64,000 nt of DNA from Herbinix sp. (GTDB lineage Bacteria; Bacillota; Clostridia; Lachnospirales; Lachnospiraceae): contig JAQSYO010000015.1 in assembly GCA_029256105.1 (NCBI GenBank), positions 62,001 to 126,000 of the forward strand. Reading direction: 5' to 3'. The notes beneath the pieces were generated by a model, which worked only from the letters and a program-made list of their open reading frames with translations, was not told the origin of the DNA and made no database searches. This document shows positions 9,983-20,900 of the stretch, piece after piece. Within the stretch, counting starts at the first letter, position 1; the number at the start of each line of letters is the position of its first letter. A program made the translations under genes and the position numbers.

Positions 9983-10168
9983 ATTAGTTATCTCCTATCT
10001 TTAATCAAATTTAAAAGTTTCAACAAATACCTTATAACTGTCATTTTTTTTATATTTTCGCCAAAATATTATTCTTATATAAATTTCATCAGTTTCTAAT
10101 AATTGTCATATTAAATTTATTAACTTTCCTTGATAATCCTACTCTGATATAAACTTGAATACTCTCTG

Positions 10169-10207
10169 TCATATTACTCTGGGAAAGTCAATTACTATAC
10201 TTTTCAT
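10169..10207 (-). CDS. Possible 12-residue leader peptide upstream of the MetE-like gene
   Basis: ATG 10207 is preceded by AGAAGGGAGAATGACA, a good ribosome site, and encodes MKSIVIDFPRVI before TGA. A candidate -10 box (TATACT, minus strand, near 10252-10258) lies about 50 bp upstream. It sits about 190 bp before the methyltransferase start, so it may be a regulatory leader or an accidental ORF. It has no run of Met or Cys codons, so a classical attenuator is not evident. Confidence 0.3.
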   Translation of the reverse strand: MKSIVIDFPRVI

Positions 10208-10284
10208 TGTCATTCTCCCTTCTCATTCGTTCTTGAATGTATTCTTGATATTAGTATAAATTATTTTGATAAAATATAAAAATA

Positions 10285-10331
10285 CTAAAAAATGTGTGTT
10301 TGATATAGCTTTGAGCTATATCAAGCGCACA
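10285..10331 (-). terminator. Terminator of the LysR gene
   Basis: On the minus strand TGTGCGCTTGATATAGCT pairs with AGCTATATCAAACACACA around a 3-base loop, with one mismatch, followed by TTTTTTAG. It separates the LysR gene from the methyltransferase gene. Confidence 0.8.
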
Positions 10332-10378
10332 TTCATGATTTAATATTTTATCATTCAATTCGTAGCACATTCTTATAT

Positions 10379-11290
10379 TTATCTAACAAATTCGGATATA
10401 TGCTTTTTTAATGCCTCCATATATGCTTGTCCATACCTGCTTAACGTCATATTCTTTTGCTTTATTGTTCCCACCCGCATAAACTCTTGTACCATTAGAG
10501 GTCTGGCTATAATATTCTCTCCATTTAGCTCTTTGCTGATCACTCCGGTACTAACGGTATATCCATTCAATCCAACCGCAAGATTAAAAAGTGTTGCTCT
10601 GTCCCTTACCTTAATGTTCTTGTTACGGTCAACCGTACTGAGAATCTCTTCTGAAAAATAGAAAGAGTTATAATCACCCTGTTCAAAAGAAAGATAGGGA
10701 TACTCCTCCAAGTCCTCCAAAGTAATTACTAATTGTTCTGCAAGAGGATGCTGTGAACTTAAGAATACATGTGGTTTTGCCACAAAAAGCTCTTCAAATT
10801 CTAAATCATTTTGCTTAATGAGTTTTAATATAACTTCCTCATTTTTGGATGAAGTATACAAAATTCCAATTTCACTCTTCAGTCTGCTTACATCCTCAAT
10901 AATCTCATAGGTTTGAGTTTCCCTAAGAGTAAAATCATATTGGCTTCCACCGAACTCGCGAATCACATCCACAAAGGCATTTACGGCAAAGGAATAATGT
11001 TGGGCTGAAACAGAAAATCTCGGACTTTGTTTCTTCACATTCAAAAATTTTTCTTCTAAGAGATTAGTCTGTTCAAGGACCTGCCTTGCATAAGCAAGAA
11101 ATTCATCACCTACATTTGATACCACAATTCCCTTATTTGTTCTATTAAATATAGTAATCTTCATTTCATTTTCCAGATCTTTGATGGCATTGGTAAGGCT
11201 TGGCTGGGAAATGAATAATTCCTTCGCAGCATCACTAATTGTCCCTTTTTCCGCAACTGTTACCACATACTTTAACTGCTGTAAAGTCAT
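10379..11290 (-). CDS. LysR-family transcriptional regulator
   Basis: This 303-residue regulator has the N-terminal helix-turn-helix (MTLQQLKYVVTVAEKGTISD, then AKELFISQPSLTNAIKDLE, residues 1-60) and a LysR substrate-binding domain (about 90-300). It lies upstream of the MetE-like gene on the same strand but is separated from it by a terminator. Control of methionine or sulfur metabolism is therefore plausible by context, not shown by sequence. Confidence 0.93.
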   Translation of the reverse strand: MTLQQLKYVVTVAEKGTISDAAKELFISQPSLTNAIKDLENEMKITIFNRTNKGIVVSNVGDEFLAYARQVLEQTNLLEEKFLNVKKQSPRFSVSAQHYSFAVNAFVDVIREFGGSQYDFTLRETQTYEIIEDVSRLKSEIGILYTSSKNEEVILKLIKQNDLEFEELFVAKPHVFLSSQHPLAEQLVITLEDLEEYPYLSFEQGDYNSFYFSEEILSTVDRNKNIKVRDRATLFNLAVGLNGYTVSTGVISKELNGENIIARPLMVQEFMRVGTIKQKNMTLSRYGQAYMEALKKHISEFVR

Positions 11291-11420
11291 AAATTTTATT
11301 TATCTCCTTTGTACATACCCTTATCTTATATACCTACTGATTGATCTTTATATATGTTATCGTTTATATCTCATTTACGTAAAAAATAGAAGCTTTCTAC
11401 CTGAAACGATTACATCTATT

Positions 11421-13430
11421 TTATTTTATGTCACATTGAAATCCTACCTTCTCATACTGAGCTTTCACTGGACTGTAATCAGTAATCTTGTTTCCGGCAA
11501 GATACAGTACCTTCAAATTTTTCAAATTCTTCAAAGAAGCAATTGTGGTAATTTTATTATTCATAAGGTACAACTTTTGCAAGGAAGTCAGTTTAGTCAA
11601 AGCCTTCAGGCTGGTTATGCTATTTCGGTTCAGTGAGAGAACTTTTAGCTTCGTAAGTTTTATGAGCGGTGTAATGCTCGTAATCTCATTTTCAGGAAGA
11701 TATAGTTCCTGAAGCTTAGTAAGCTTCGCCAAAGGTTGTAAATCACTCACCTTATTCACATCTACTATCAGCACTTCCAGATTAATTAAGTTTGCCAGCG
11801 GTGATAGATCTGAGATTTGATTGTTCTTCAAGCTGAGAACCTTTAGGTTGGGTAAATATTTTAGTTCATTGATTTTTTTTAATCCCTGATTTTGTATATT
11901 CAAATATTCTAAATTGACTAATTTCTTAAGGTCCACCAGACTTTTCACACCATCAGCTAGTTTCAACCGATAAATTGATTTGATGTCAAAGAGAGTGAGG
12001 TTTCCTGAGGTCTTCCCCAATTTGCTCCTGACCGACTGTTCCACTGCAGCATCGGTAAACAATACATTTGTATCAGCACCATTAGGCAAAGAAGTAAAAG
12101 TTGCCATATTGGATAGTATGGTATCCCAGTCATTTAGAGAATAGATTATTCCCGATTCATCGTTGTAATTCGAGATATTACCAAGACTCCATACAGAAAT
12201 ACCGCCAAGATTATAGTAACTTGCCAAATCCATTTTTGCAGTTATACTATTGCTGTCTTCATATAAAATTAAATTCCAAGTTTGATCCTTCGTATTATAA
12301 TACTTTATATAGGGACTTTGTAATTCCTTATTATAACCATATGTAATATTTTCACCATAACCATCGGTATTATCTACCCTTGCTTTGATTTTAGTGTAAG
12401 TAGGAATGGAACGATTACTTTTACTCAGGGTTGCTTCCTCCAGGCTATCCCACTCTTTTGCACTCTTCAAATCAAATTGCCATTGCGCACTGTCAAAGCA
12501 TAACTGCAGTATAACCTTCTTCAGATCAGAAGTGCTGTCTGCCGCACTTTGCATATCATTTAATGCCATCCTGATCTTATTGATTGGAGCCAGACTGTCA
12601 ATAGGATTAAGATAATCATAGCTGGTAAAATGAAGCACCTGACTTTTGGTTATCGGGGAGTTTGTTTCATAATCATGGGCCATTAGGATGACCTTATCTG
12701 CTATTTTGAGAATTTCCTTATAATCATAACCATCATAATCTATTCTGGGACTCACTGCCACATACAAGTTCTTTCCTATGGTTGCTAATTGTGGTTGTAG
12801 CTGCTTCAGAAATTGAATAAAATAGGTACTGATTTGCTCTCCTTCGTAATACAACGGAGTTTTATTGCTGCTAGTATCTCGAAGCCCTTCAAAATCAATA
12901 ACCACTCCATCAAAATAGATTCCTTTTCCTTGATCAATATCTGTCTGAATTGCAGTTATAATTGACTGTATCATTTTCTCCTGCAATTCATTATAGGGTA
13001 AAAGCTTAATCGTATCTTTATTATCCATATAAATGCTTAAATTAACCTTAACGCCTTGCTCCTTGGCATATTCAACTACCTCAGGATAATCAGTTGGATA
13101 GTAAAAACCAAAGTTATTATTCTTCCCTTTTACTGTATTCAACGCTCCCAAATCCAGAGTATCAAATCTGCTCCATGCCACACTCATGGAATCCAATTCA
13201 TCTATGTATGTTTTCATTATATCGGAAAAAGAAACCATTGCCGGATAAAATGCATGCAATTCTCCGGGCTGATTATTCACATCATTTTCTGTTGCACTTA
13301 AATCCGTGGTATTTGATGTCGCATTTGATGTGGTTTCTGCCTTTGTTATATGTAATTCACCGGGACTAATTATCATCCATATAGTCACGGCCAGGAAAAG
13401 AAGTCCTTTAATTTTATTTACTGTTTGCAT
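11421..13430 (-). CDS. Exported GH18-like domain protein with C-terminal leucine-rich repeats
   Basis: This 669-residue protein has a signal peptide (KIKGLLFLAVTIWMIISPGE, about residues 5-25), a Thr/Asn-rich linker, a GH18-type barrel at about 50-440, and leucine-rich repeats at about 465-665. The barrel has FDGVVIDFEGL, matching the DxxDxE catalytic signature of GH18, and related segments resemble spore cortex or SagA-like GH18 proteins. About seven 22-residue repeats follow the internalin pattern LxxLxxLxxLxxLxLxxNxI. I chose ATG 13430 because AAAGG lies 9 bp upstream; a TTG 9 bases earlier is too close to it. The substrate (chitin, peptidoglycan or other glycan) is unknown. Confidence 0.82.
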   Translation of the reverse strand: MQTVNKIKGLLFLAVTIWMIISPGELHITKAETTSNATSNTTDLSATENDVNNQPGELHAFYPAMVSFSDIMKTYIDELDSMSVAWSRFDTLDLGALNTVKGKNNNFGFYYPTDYPEVVEYAKEQGVKVNLSIYMDNKDTIKLLPYNELQEKMIQSIITAIQTDIDQGKGIYFDGVVIDFEGLRDTSSNKTPLYYEGEQISTYFIQFLKQLQPQLATIGKNLYVAVSPRIDYDGYDYKEILKIADKVILMAHDYETNSPITKSQVLHFTSYDYLNPIDSLAPINKIRMALNDMQSAADSTSDLKKVILQLCFDSAQWQFDLKSAKEWDSLEEATLSKSNRSIPTYTKIKARVDNTDGYGENITYGYNKELQSPYIKYYNTKDQTWNLILYEDSNSITAKMDLASYYNLGGISVWSLGNISNYNDESGIIYSLNDWDTILSNMATFTSLPNGADTNVLFTDAAVEQSVRSKLGKTSGNLTLFDIKSIYRLKLADGVKSLVDLKKLVNLEYLNIQNQGLKKINELKYLPNLKVLSLKNNQISDLSPLANLINLEVLIVDVNKVSDLQPLAKLTKLQELYLPENEITSITPLIKLTKLKVLSLNRNSITSLKALTKLTSLQKLYLMNNKITTIASLKNLKNLKVLYLAGNKITDYSPVKAQYEKVGFQCDIK

Positions 13431-13483
13431 ATGAATCAACCTTTCTCTTATATTAATCTAATCGTTGTTATTTTTTTCTATGT

Positions 13484-14296
13484 TTATACCATTCGACTTA
13501 TTATTGCTTCCGATATTATATCTGCATAATCATCAACATTTTTTCGAACTTCAACAGATTCAAAATCAGCAGGAGATCCTATGTAGCCTTGGGAGGAAAG
13601 ATCTTTTATATGACCACCAAACAACCACTCTTCAACACTTTCGTCATCTAAGGTAATCGGAGGTAAAGACTTCGCTTTTTCAACATCAACCAAGTTTGGA
13701 TAGAACTCATATATCATGGCTGTTTCAACATCTCCACCATGTACATCAGAGACTTCTGCTTTGCTTACCTTAATTGTTTGTGGTTTTATTGGACATAAAT
13801 AAGGTTCCTCCAACTTTAGTCCAAAAAGCGGAATCCTACCCTCATCAAAAGCATAACAAGCATTGATATGTAATTGTTCACGGGCTTCTCTAAATGCTTC
13901 AATGATTGCAATGTTGTGTTCAATATCTCCATGCGCATTAACACCAAATATATTATTAAAACCAAACTCTGACAACGATAATAAAATGTCTGATATTAAA
14001 GCTTTCGCAGTCTCTTTACGTATATGAAAAGAACCTATAAAACCAGCTGTTGATTGGCATACCCCCCAATAAAAAGGTGGAGCTATAATAACTATATGTC
14101 CCTTTTCTTCAAGTTTTTCTTTTATGGCGAGGCAGTATATATGAGCAGTGTAGATATCTGTTCCTAAGCATAATTGTGGGCCGTGCTCTTCAATAACTCC
14201 CATCGGCAACAAGACAAGTGCATTTTTATCTACGAAGTTTTGTATTTCGGTCCACTTCATATTCGCCATTGTGTCTTTGAAAATTCCATTTATCAT
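13484..14296 (-). CDS. Creatininase-family amidohydrolase
   Basis: This 270-residue cytoplasmic protein belongs to the creatininase/MftE/FAPy-deformylase metal-dependent family. Visible motifs are LLPMGVIEEHGPQLCLGTD (metal-binding Glu and His), PPFYWGVCQS, NAHGDIEHN and DVHGGDVETA, all in family order. ATG 14296 follows AAAGGAGAG. It is a single gene between a GH18-like/LRR gene and a DUF2298 gene, so the substrate (creatinine, an N-formyl purine or a cyclic amide) cannot be inferred from context. Confidence 0.88.
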   Translation of the reverse strand: MINGIFKDTMANMKWTEIQNFVDKNALVLLPMGVIEEHGPQLCLGTDIYTAHIYCLAIKEKLEEKGHIVIIAPPFYWGVCQSTAGFIGSFHIRKETAKALISDILLSLSEFGFNNIFGVNAHGDIEHNIAIIEAFREAREQLHINACYAFDEGRIPLFGLKLEEPYLCPIKPQTIKVSKAEVSDVHGGDVETAMIYEFYPNLVDVEKAKSLPPITLDDESVEEWLFGGHIKDLSSQGYIGSPADFESVEVRKNVDDYADIISEAIISRMV

Positions 14297-14555
14297 AAAA
14301 TTCTCTCCTTTACAGTTTGTAAATATTATTTAGTTCATACTTATTTACATTTGTTTACTATAATATACCTTATTATATACTATTTGTACTATGAACATCA
14401 AGTATAGCGAATTAAATTACCGTATGCTTTATTTCTGTATCTCGTGTCCTCAACCTACTTAACCATTACCTTCATACTAACCACTGATTTGCCTGGTCTT
14501 GCATTCATATAAGTCGTTCCATTTTGCCTTAGCAGCTGCTTATCCGGTTCCACTT

Positions 14556-16859
14556 TCAATTTCTCGGAAGGATTTTCACAATATAAGTCTCATATGCTGG
14601 CGTATCCTTCATCGGACTAGTGAATACAACCTCGCCAAGACTCTTCAGTAATGCATGATTAATTAATGCATATTTATCTTGTTCCAGCTTACCAACGTAG
14701 ATATATGACACGCTATATTTCTCTATATATTGTCTTACCACCGTCTCATCCGTCCCTGTATAGATACGTTCAATATCAGCCTCACGTTCCTCCAAGATTG
14801 TGGTATCTGATTTCCATAACCATTCATGGTCATGCCATCCAAGAACGGTTGGAAGACCCGTCATAACAGATACTCTCTCGTAATCTGTATAACTTTTACC
14901 CGGCGCCTCGAGAACAACCGGATTGTCAGTAATATTTTCATTCAGCCAATTTATTGCCAATTCATCATCCGACATCGTAGTTTCCATAAATGTGGTTGCA
15001 TCAAGTCCTTTGTAACCATCGATTTTGAAGATATTTCCGTACCATGCATTGACTGCATTCTGGATATAACCTAAGGAAAATGCGAATAAGATAAGACCTA
15101 TAACTGCAACCTTCTTCTGTCTGATTGTCCTGCCAAAGCATAGAAGTCTGATAAAGATATAGCCTAAGCATAATCCGAACATAATAAATGCTTGATAAGT
15201 CAGCTTAAACATAGTGTTTGCTCTTTTATAATCTCCATCATAAATATCTTTAATATATATAATCTCTGGTAATAGAATAAGTCCAATAGCACAAAGTCCA
15301 ATTGTTACGATAAATAAATCAGAGAACGTGAACGTTCTAAATAAATTAAGCATTTTTGGCTCACTCTTACGTTGTTCTAGACTTAGTAACTGTTTTCTAC
15401 TCTGATCATAATCAGATATTTTAAAGCATAAAAAAGCAATTACCATAAAAATTGGTAATCCCCAGAGGATAATCAATTGGTTTAGCGGCGTGTGTGCAAC
15501 CGTTAAGTAAGGAGTTGTAGCGATTGGATCAAAGTTCAGATGAAACGGTAGACTGAAAATAAAGGATGCAAGCATTATAAAGATACCTTGCAACGCAGTG
15601 ACTAATACTATCCTCTTACCTTTAAAATCATATATTACTATGTTTGTAAATAGAATAACTGCACCAGAAACTACATAATAAATTGGAAAGTCCCAAAAGT
15701 TCGTTGTATGGAATACACCAATAAAGAATGCAATTAAGATAATTGTCGGATCCAGTATATCCTTCCAAATGTTTCTATTACCCTCTTTGCGGATATTTCG
15801 TGTACATTGCCATGCAAATAATAAGGCTAAGACGGTAAGTACAAACATAATATTAATCACATGAGCATGTAAATCACCAAGTACAAAGGAATACGCAGGA
15901 AATTCGTGAATCGTCTTATCTGTTGTCTCCGGATGATAGCCAATAAATCTGGTTGCATTAGGGAACCAATACTTTTCTGTGCTCGCTTCTATTCCAAAAA
16001 ATTTGCGAACTAATGGTTCAAACCATTGAAACGTTGGATAATGCATATTTCCTGCAAGTAATACTGCTGCTCCAGCAACTATACCACTAATTGTTGGAAT
16101 AAACTCTCCCTTCTTCTCTTTCTCCTTCCTATAATGAAGAGTAACATTATAGACAAGTGAATAAGAAAGTACAAAGGTAAAAGCTCCAACCATCATAAGC
16201 ATCAAATTATATCCGTTCGATACCTTTACTCCAGTCAATTTTGTGAGGAACGTTGCTAGAAACTGACCGACATAATAATAATTTAACTTTGTTCCTGAAA
16301 ACCAGAAGTCCTGAGGTGGCATATAATCACTACGCATCATGCTGGTCATGAAGCCATAATCCATGAACTTTTCCGTACCGTATGCTTCTGGTTTAAAACC
16401 TCTGACATAAGTAAACAATAGAAATAACGTAAAAAACAGTAATTCCTCAGTTATCATAGAGTCTAAGGCTTTATCGGTTAAGAGATACTTCGTTCTATTG
16501 AATTGGTTATTACTTGATCGATTCGTATTGTTCTTTTTACGTAGAACAACAATAATACAATTAAAGATTAAACTGATTATTACACAAATCAAACAGGATA
16601 CCACTGTAAACTTCATAAGGTGCAGAGAGGATAAAAACCACATCAGATAACCAACAACCGCCACACCTATCGATTTTGAAAACAGATAACCCTTGTCATG
16701 GAAACTGCGAAATACCAAAGTAGTCAGTGGCATGAATATAATTCCGAGGTAGACTATTGTTATCCACCATTGCAAAAACGTGGTATAGTCTCCTTGAAGA
16801 AGTATTTTTCCTACGATAAACAATAATATTGCAATAATAATATTACTAATATGTTTCAA
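14556..16859 (-). CDS. DUF2298 polytopic membrane protein
   Basis: This 767-residue membrane protein has about 14 predicted helices in the first 600 residues, a large N-terminal loop (YGTEKFMDYGFMTSMMRSDY, then PPQDFWFSGTKLNYYYVGQF) and a soluble C-terminal portion ending VKILPRN. These fit DUF2298 family proteins, which resemble glycosyltransferase-C or oligosaccharyltransferase-like membrane enzymes; the role is unproven. The start is TTG 16859 with GAGGTG 8 bp upstream. A second frame continues open for about 35 codons after the stop (14470-14560), which may be a frameshifted tail or chance. No other glycosylation genes are adjacent. Confidence 0.8.
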   Translation of the reverse strand: MKHISNIIIAILLFIVGKILLQGDYTTFLQWWITIVYLGIIFMPLTTLVFRSFHDKGYLFSKSIGVAVVGYLMWFLSSLHLMKFTVVSCLICVIISLIFNCIIVVLRKKNNTNRSSNNQFNRTKYLLTDKALDSMITEELLFFTLFLLFTYVRGFKPEAYGTEKFMDYGFMTSMMRSDYMPPQDFWFSGTKLNYYYVGQFLATFLTKLTGVKVSNGYNLMLMMVGAFTFVLSYSLVYNVTLHYRKEKEKKGEFIPTISGIVAGAAVLLAGNMHYPTFQWFEPLVRKFFGIEASTEKYWFPNATRFIGYHPETTDKTIHEFPAYSFVLGDLHAHVINIMFVLTVLALLFAWQCTRNIRKEGNRNIWKDILDPTIILIAFFIGVFHTTNFWDFPIYYVVSGAVILFTNIVIYDFKGKRIVLVTALQGIFIMLASFIFSLPFHLNFDPIATTPYLTVAHTPLNQLIILWGLPIFMVIAFLCFKISDYDQSRKQLLSLEQRKSEPKMLNLFRTFTFSDLFIVTIGLCAIGLILLPEIIYIKDIYDGDYKRANTMFKLTYQAFIMFGLCLGYIFIRLLCFGRTIRQKKVAVIGLILFAFSLGYIQNAVNAWYGNIFKIDGYKGLDATTFMETTMSDDELAINWLNENITDNPVVLEAPGKSYTDYERVSVMTGLPTVLGWHDHEWLWKSDTTILEEREADIERIYTGTDETVVRQYIEKYSVSYIYVGKLEQDKYALINHALLKSLGEVVFTSPMKDTPAYETYIVKILPRN

Positions 16860-17284
16860 TGTGATTTCACCTCTTATGATAAGTTTGTAACGAAGAAAAT
16901 ATAGATACAGACTTATTCTTTTTGTATTTTAGATGGAGGGAATTCTATTATTTATAATGAACGCTCCTAGTCCATCGCTGGTACATGCTTCAAAATATTT
17001 TGTTACTATATTATATACAGATATTTCCTTACTTTGCAATTATAATAATTTAATAGTGCTTCTATTTTTATGAATTAATAAACTATTCCAAACTTCATTT
17101 ATAATAAATGACTGTAAGTACGGAAATGGGCTTGTATCCATATCACTGATACAAGCCCATTTCCGTACTTTATTTATCAATATTTTGTATCTATAATATT
17201 TTTTGTCAGAGAAGCTTTGGCTTTTGCTTTAAAATTAGTAAATAAATTTTTTAGAATTAACTTAATATCTTATTTCTATTATTC
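16860..17284. other. Intergenic region with a perfect 23-bp hairpin
   Basis: I find no gene here. The notable element is a perfect 23-bp inverted repeat at 17116-17138 and 17148-17170 with a 9-base loop. Confidence 0.6.
17116..17170. terminator. Perfect 23-bp stem, 9-base loop
   Basis: AAGTACGGAAATGGGC continues into CTTGTATC and pairs completely with 17148-17170. It is followed by TATTTATC on the plus strand and by ACAGTCATTT on the minus strand. It could end transcription of the hypothetical gene at 17285 (minus), but the T-tract is poor and no plus-strand gene lies upstream. Confidence 0.5.
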
Positions 17285-17662
17285 CTATACCTCAGTGCCT
17301 ACCGGAAGTAAAGGTTTACTAAGCTGTATCAGATTACTTCTATTAAATATAGCGCCTGTTATCTCTTGAAATGAATCATTTCTTCCATATAGTGTTACTA
17401 GTATTTCATCACTTGGTATCTCTATTACTGGTATCGTATGCTCACTGAGAGGCAGTACGAGAAGATTCAGGAAGGTATACACTCCAGGTTCAAGAGTTGT
17501 CGATGTTGTTCCCAGAGGTATCGGCTGTTGCATAGGACTTAATGCATATAAAGAGAAATATATATTAACCGTGTTTTCTGAATTATTTAGAGCCTCAAGA
17601 TGCCAATTTGTCAGTTCTCCGTCTGTATAATCCTTATTAATTGGACCAGGTGTAAGCAACAT
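17285..17662 (-). CDS. Hypothetical protein, 125 residues
   Basis: I do not recognise this gene. The start at ATG 17662 is supported by AAGGTGG 7 bp upstream; an upstream ATG at 17704 lacks a site. The protein begins MLLTPGPINKDYTDGELTNW and alternates hydrophobic and polar residues, with no signal peptide or membrane segment (NIYFSLYALSPMQQPIPLG, LLVLPLSEHTIPVIEIPS). This suggests an all-beta sandwich such as spore- or surface-associated proteins have; that is inference only. It stands alone with long gaps on both sides. Confidence 0.6.
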   Translation of the reverse strand: MLLTPGPINKDYTDGELTNWHLEALNNSENTVNIYFSLYALSPMQQPIPLGTTSTTLEPGVYTFLNLLVLPLSEHTIPVIEIPSDEILVTLYGRNDSFQEITGAIFNRSNLIQLSKPLLPVGTEV

Positions 17663-17889
17663 AATATTACCACCTTTCATATAATATTTTTCGTGAAAGT
17701 TCATCCGGAATATTCATGTTCCGGTATTTTATTATATGTCGAAACATGACTATTTGTGTCTGATTTGATAAGCTCATCTGGTCTGTAACCTAATCAGAGA
17801 TTGGCATTATAAATATTCAACGTGATAACAGTATGCACAGTCTTAGGTTCTATTGTATTTGTCAAATTCTTTGCATTAGTGTAAAAAAT

Positions 17890-17910
17890 AACCCGGTCAC
17901 AGACCGGGTT
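17890..17910 (-). terminator. Terminator of the MacB-type exporter operon
   Basis: On the minus strand AACCCGGTC pairs with GACCGGGTT around a 3-base loop, followed by ATTTTTTAC. It is 67 bp after the permease stop. Confidence 0.85.
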
Positions 17911-17976
17911 AGATTAATTACTATTCTTTTTGATTTATAGCCTTCTGCAGCAGCTCTTTTAACCAAGGATAATACT

Positions 17977-20900
17977 CTACTCCACACTCTTTAATGCTTC
18001 TACCATGGAAACACGGACATTGAAAGCAGTATTTGCAATGCTTACATTAGCCAGAATGGCATAGGTGATGCCATAACCTGCAGGCATACCTAAAAGAATG
18101 CCAAGTAGAGTAAGAATAAAGGTCTCCTTATTTACATAGGAATTTACCTCTTTGGGTTTGAAACCTAGTACCTTCATGGTTGCAAGTTCTCGTTCTCGCT
18201 CACTGACATTGATATTGGAAAGGGTGAACAGAACGGTCAATGCCAATACTGCTGACATGCTAATCAGAAGATAGACTACCATGTTTACGATTTTTTTCAC
18301 ATCCTCAAAAGTATCTCTCGCATCTTGGCTACTGCTGACTGTGAGAATTCTGTCGTCCTCACCTAGATTATCCAGCCATTTCTGTACATTTATATTATCC
18401 GTCATATTCATTAGAAAAGAAGTACCGGTATAGTCTCCAAATGCCTCCTGATAACAGCTTTCGCTGATATACACATAATTGCCTGCATTATTTGTTGTCA
18501 CGAAAGCCACTGGGAAATCATACTCCAAATTATCTTCATTTTGCAGGGAAGCGGTATCACCAATTTTCAATTTAAGTTTTTTTGCTGCATTTTGAGTGAC
18601 CACGATGCCGTCTGAGGGAAGAGACATTTTCTTATGGGTCACAGAATCAGATAGATGAACATAAGGTTGCAAATCGGTACCATCCGGAATCACCATCACG
18701 GTAATATCCACATTAGCACTGCTACTCCATAAGGTTAAAGTGGTAATCTGTAATTGCACAGCATCGTTCACCATTCCAGATGCTTTCATTTCATTATCAA
18801 GTAGGTCCATTTCCTCAGGATTCAAGTTATCTGTCACTACGATGGCATCATATACCGTTACTTTATCGAACTGGTCAGACATCAAACCTCCGACCGTATC
18901 ACTCATACCGAAGCCCAGTACTATGAGCATCATACAGCCTAAAATCCCAACGATGGTCATGAGCGCACGCTTTTTATAACGGAATAAGTTACGGCAAGTT
19001 ACTTTGTTTAGAAAATTCAGCCGTTTCCAAATGAATGGAATTCGTTCCAGCAAAATCCGGCTTCCTTCTTTTGGTGCTTTTGGTCGCATCAGTTCTGCTG
19101 GACGTTTGTGTAGTAACTCAGCACAGGATATAACTGTTGCACCTACTATGCCCAGTAGAAACAGGCCAAATCCACCTAAGCCATAGATGGGATAGAAAGA
19201 TAGCTTAAACGTTGGCAATACATACAGACTACTTACGATGATACTTATCACTTTGGGAAGCACAAAAAAGCCTATCCCATTTCCAAGGATACCTCCAGCA
19301 ATACATGCCAGTACTGCATATAGAATATATTTCAAACTAATCTGGATTTTTGAATAACCTAGCGATTTATAAGTACCAATTAATGCCCGATCCTCTTCCA
19401 CCATTCGAGTCATAGTGGTTAGACAAATGAGTATCGCAACTAGAAAGAAAATAATTGGGAACGCTTTTGTAACAGCCTGAATAAAGCTGATATCATTGTC
19501 AAGTCCAGCAAAGCTATCATTATCATAACGATCCCATACATACCACTTTGTCATGCTAATATTTGCGACCTCTTCTTTAGCATTGTCTAGCTTCTGCCTT
19601 GCTGTTGTAATGGAGTTCTCATAATCAGACTTGTTATCATCCAGCTCAGACTGCCCATCAATAAGCTCAGCCTCAGCCTCCTTCAAATCCTTTTGAGCAT
19701 CCGCAAGCTTTTGCTTACCCTCCTTAAGATCTACTTGCTTGTCAGTAAATTGCTTCTTTGCTATAGCCATGTTTTTATCTAATTTCTTCTGTCCACTGGT
19801 AAGCTGTGCTTTGCCATCCTCAATTTTCTGACGAGATTCAGTTATTTGATCTAATGCATCTGCTTTTTGCGTTGCCAATACAGTTGAATTTTCATCCAAC
19901 AGAGTTTGACTGTAATTCAATGTGCCGGAGGTGACAGCAAGGGTAGAAAATGTAGTTATCTGCTCCTCTGTCAAAGGATGTCCTTCTGTAGCAAAGCACA
20001 CCGCCAGAGCTTGGGTGTCTGTTTGCAACATGGCCATTGCTTTGTTATAAGAAGCTGTTTGCTCCTCCGTAGGTTTCTTCCCCTGTTTTACTGCTAGTAA
20101 ATAGGGAGCTGCTTTCTTACCATCTGAAATCATATCTACCCATACAAGCTTTGTGGCTTCGCTATTCCAGATTTTCTGTCCCTCTGCTGATAGTGCATTT
20201 ACTGTGCCGTTTAACTGAAGCTCAGCTTCAGACTTTTGTGTATCCAGTTCATTCTGGTTATTGGTAAGCTGCTGCTCATAGGCTGCAAACTCTTTTAATG
20301 CAGATTTTTCCTGAATGTTCAGCTTCTTTTCTCCAGCATTAATTTCTGACAGATTATCATCAATTTCTTTCTGGGCTGCTCTGAACTCTTCATCAGTGGA
20401 CTTTTGTGCATTCTTCAAGGCTTGTTCCCCATCGGCAAGTTTCGCTTTATTTGTCTGAAGTTCAACCCAGCCGTCATTGACACTTCTCCAGCCGTCATCA
20501 ATTTCTTTCTGAGCATCCGATAGCTTTTGTTCTGCTTCGGTAATTTTAACCGCTAACAGCTCTTCTGACTCGGCAATCTTTGAATTGGAACTACCTACAA
20601 TTTCATCATATCTTGCTTGTTGTCGATCTTCAAGTATCGTTGCTTTGATAATGGCGGATGTATTATCCACAAGAGATTGGTATTCAGTAGAATAGCAGTC
20701 CAGCTCCTCGGTACCGTTTATCGTAATATAAACAGAGGAATAAATATCACTGTCAATACACTCTTTCGTGGCATACATCATATAGTCAGTACTACTTGTT
20801 GAGAAGGAAATAGATGCCATACTCGCCTCAGCATTTGAAATGTCCAGAGGACTGAGGATAATAGCTGTGATTACGTATTCAGTGACTGCTAACGAGGGAG

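Noticed and set aside
14460..14556. A possible frameshifted C-terminal tail of the DUF2298 protein
   Set aside because: About 35 open codons follow in another frame, but the recognised protein ends normally, and no homologous tail could be confirmed.
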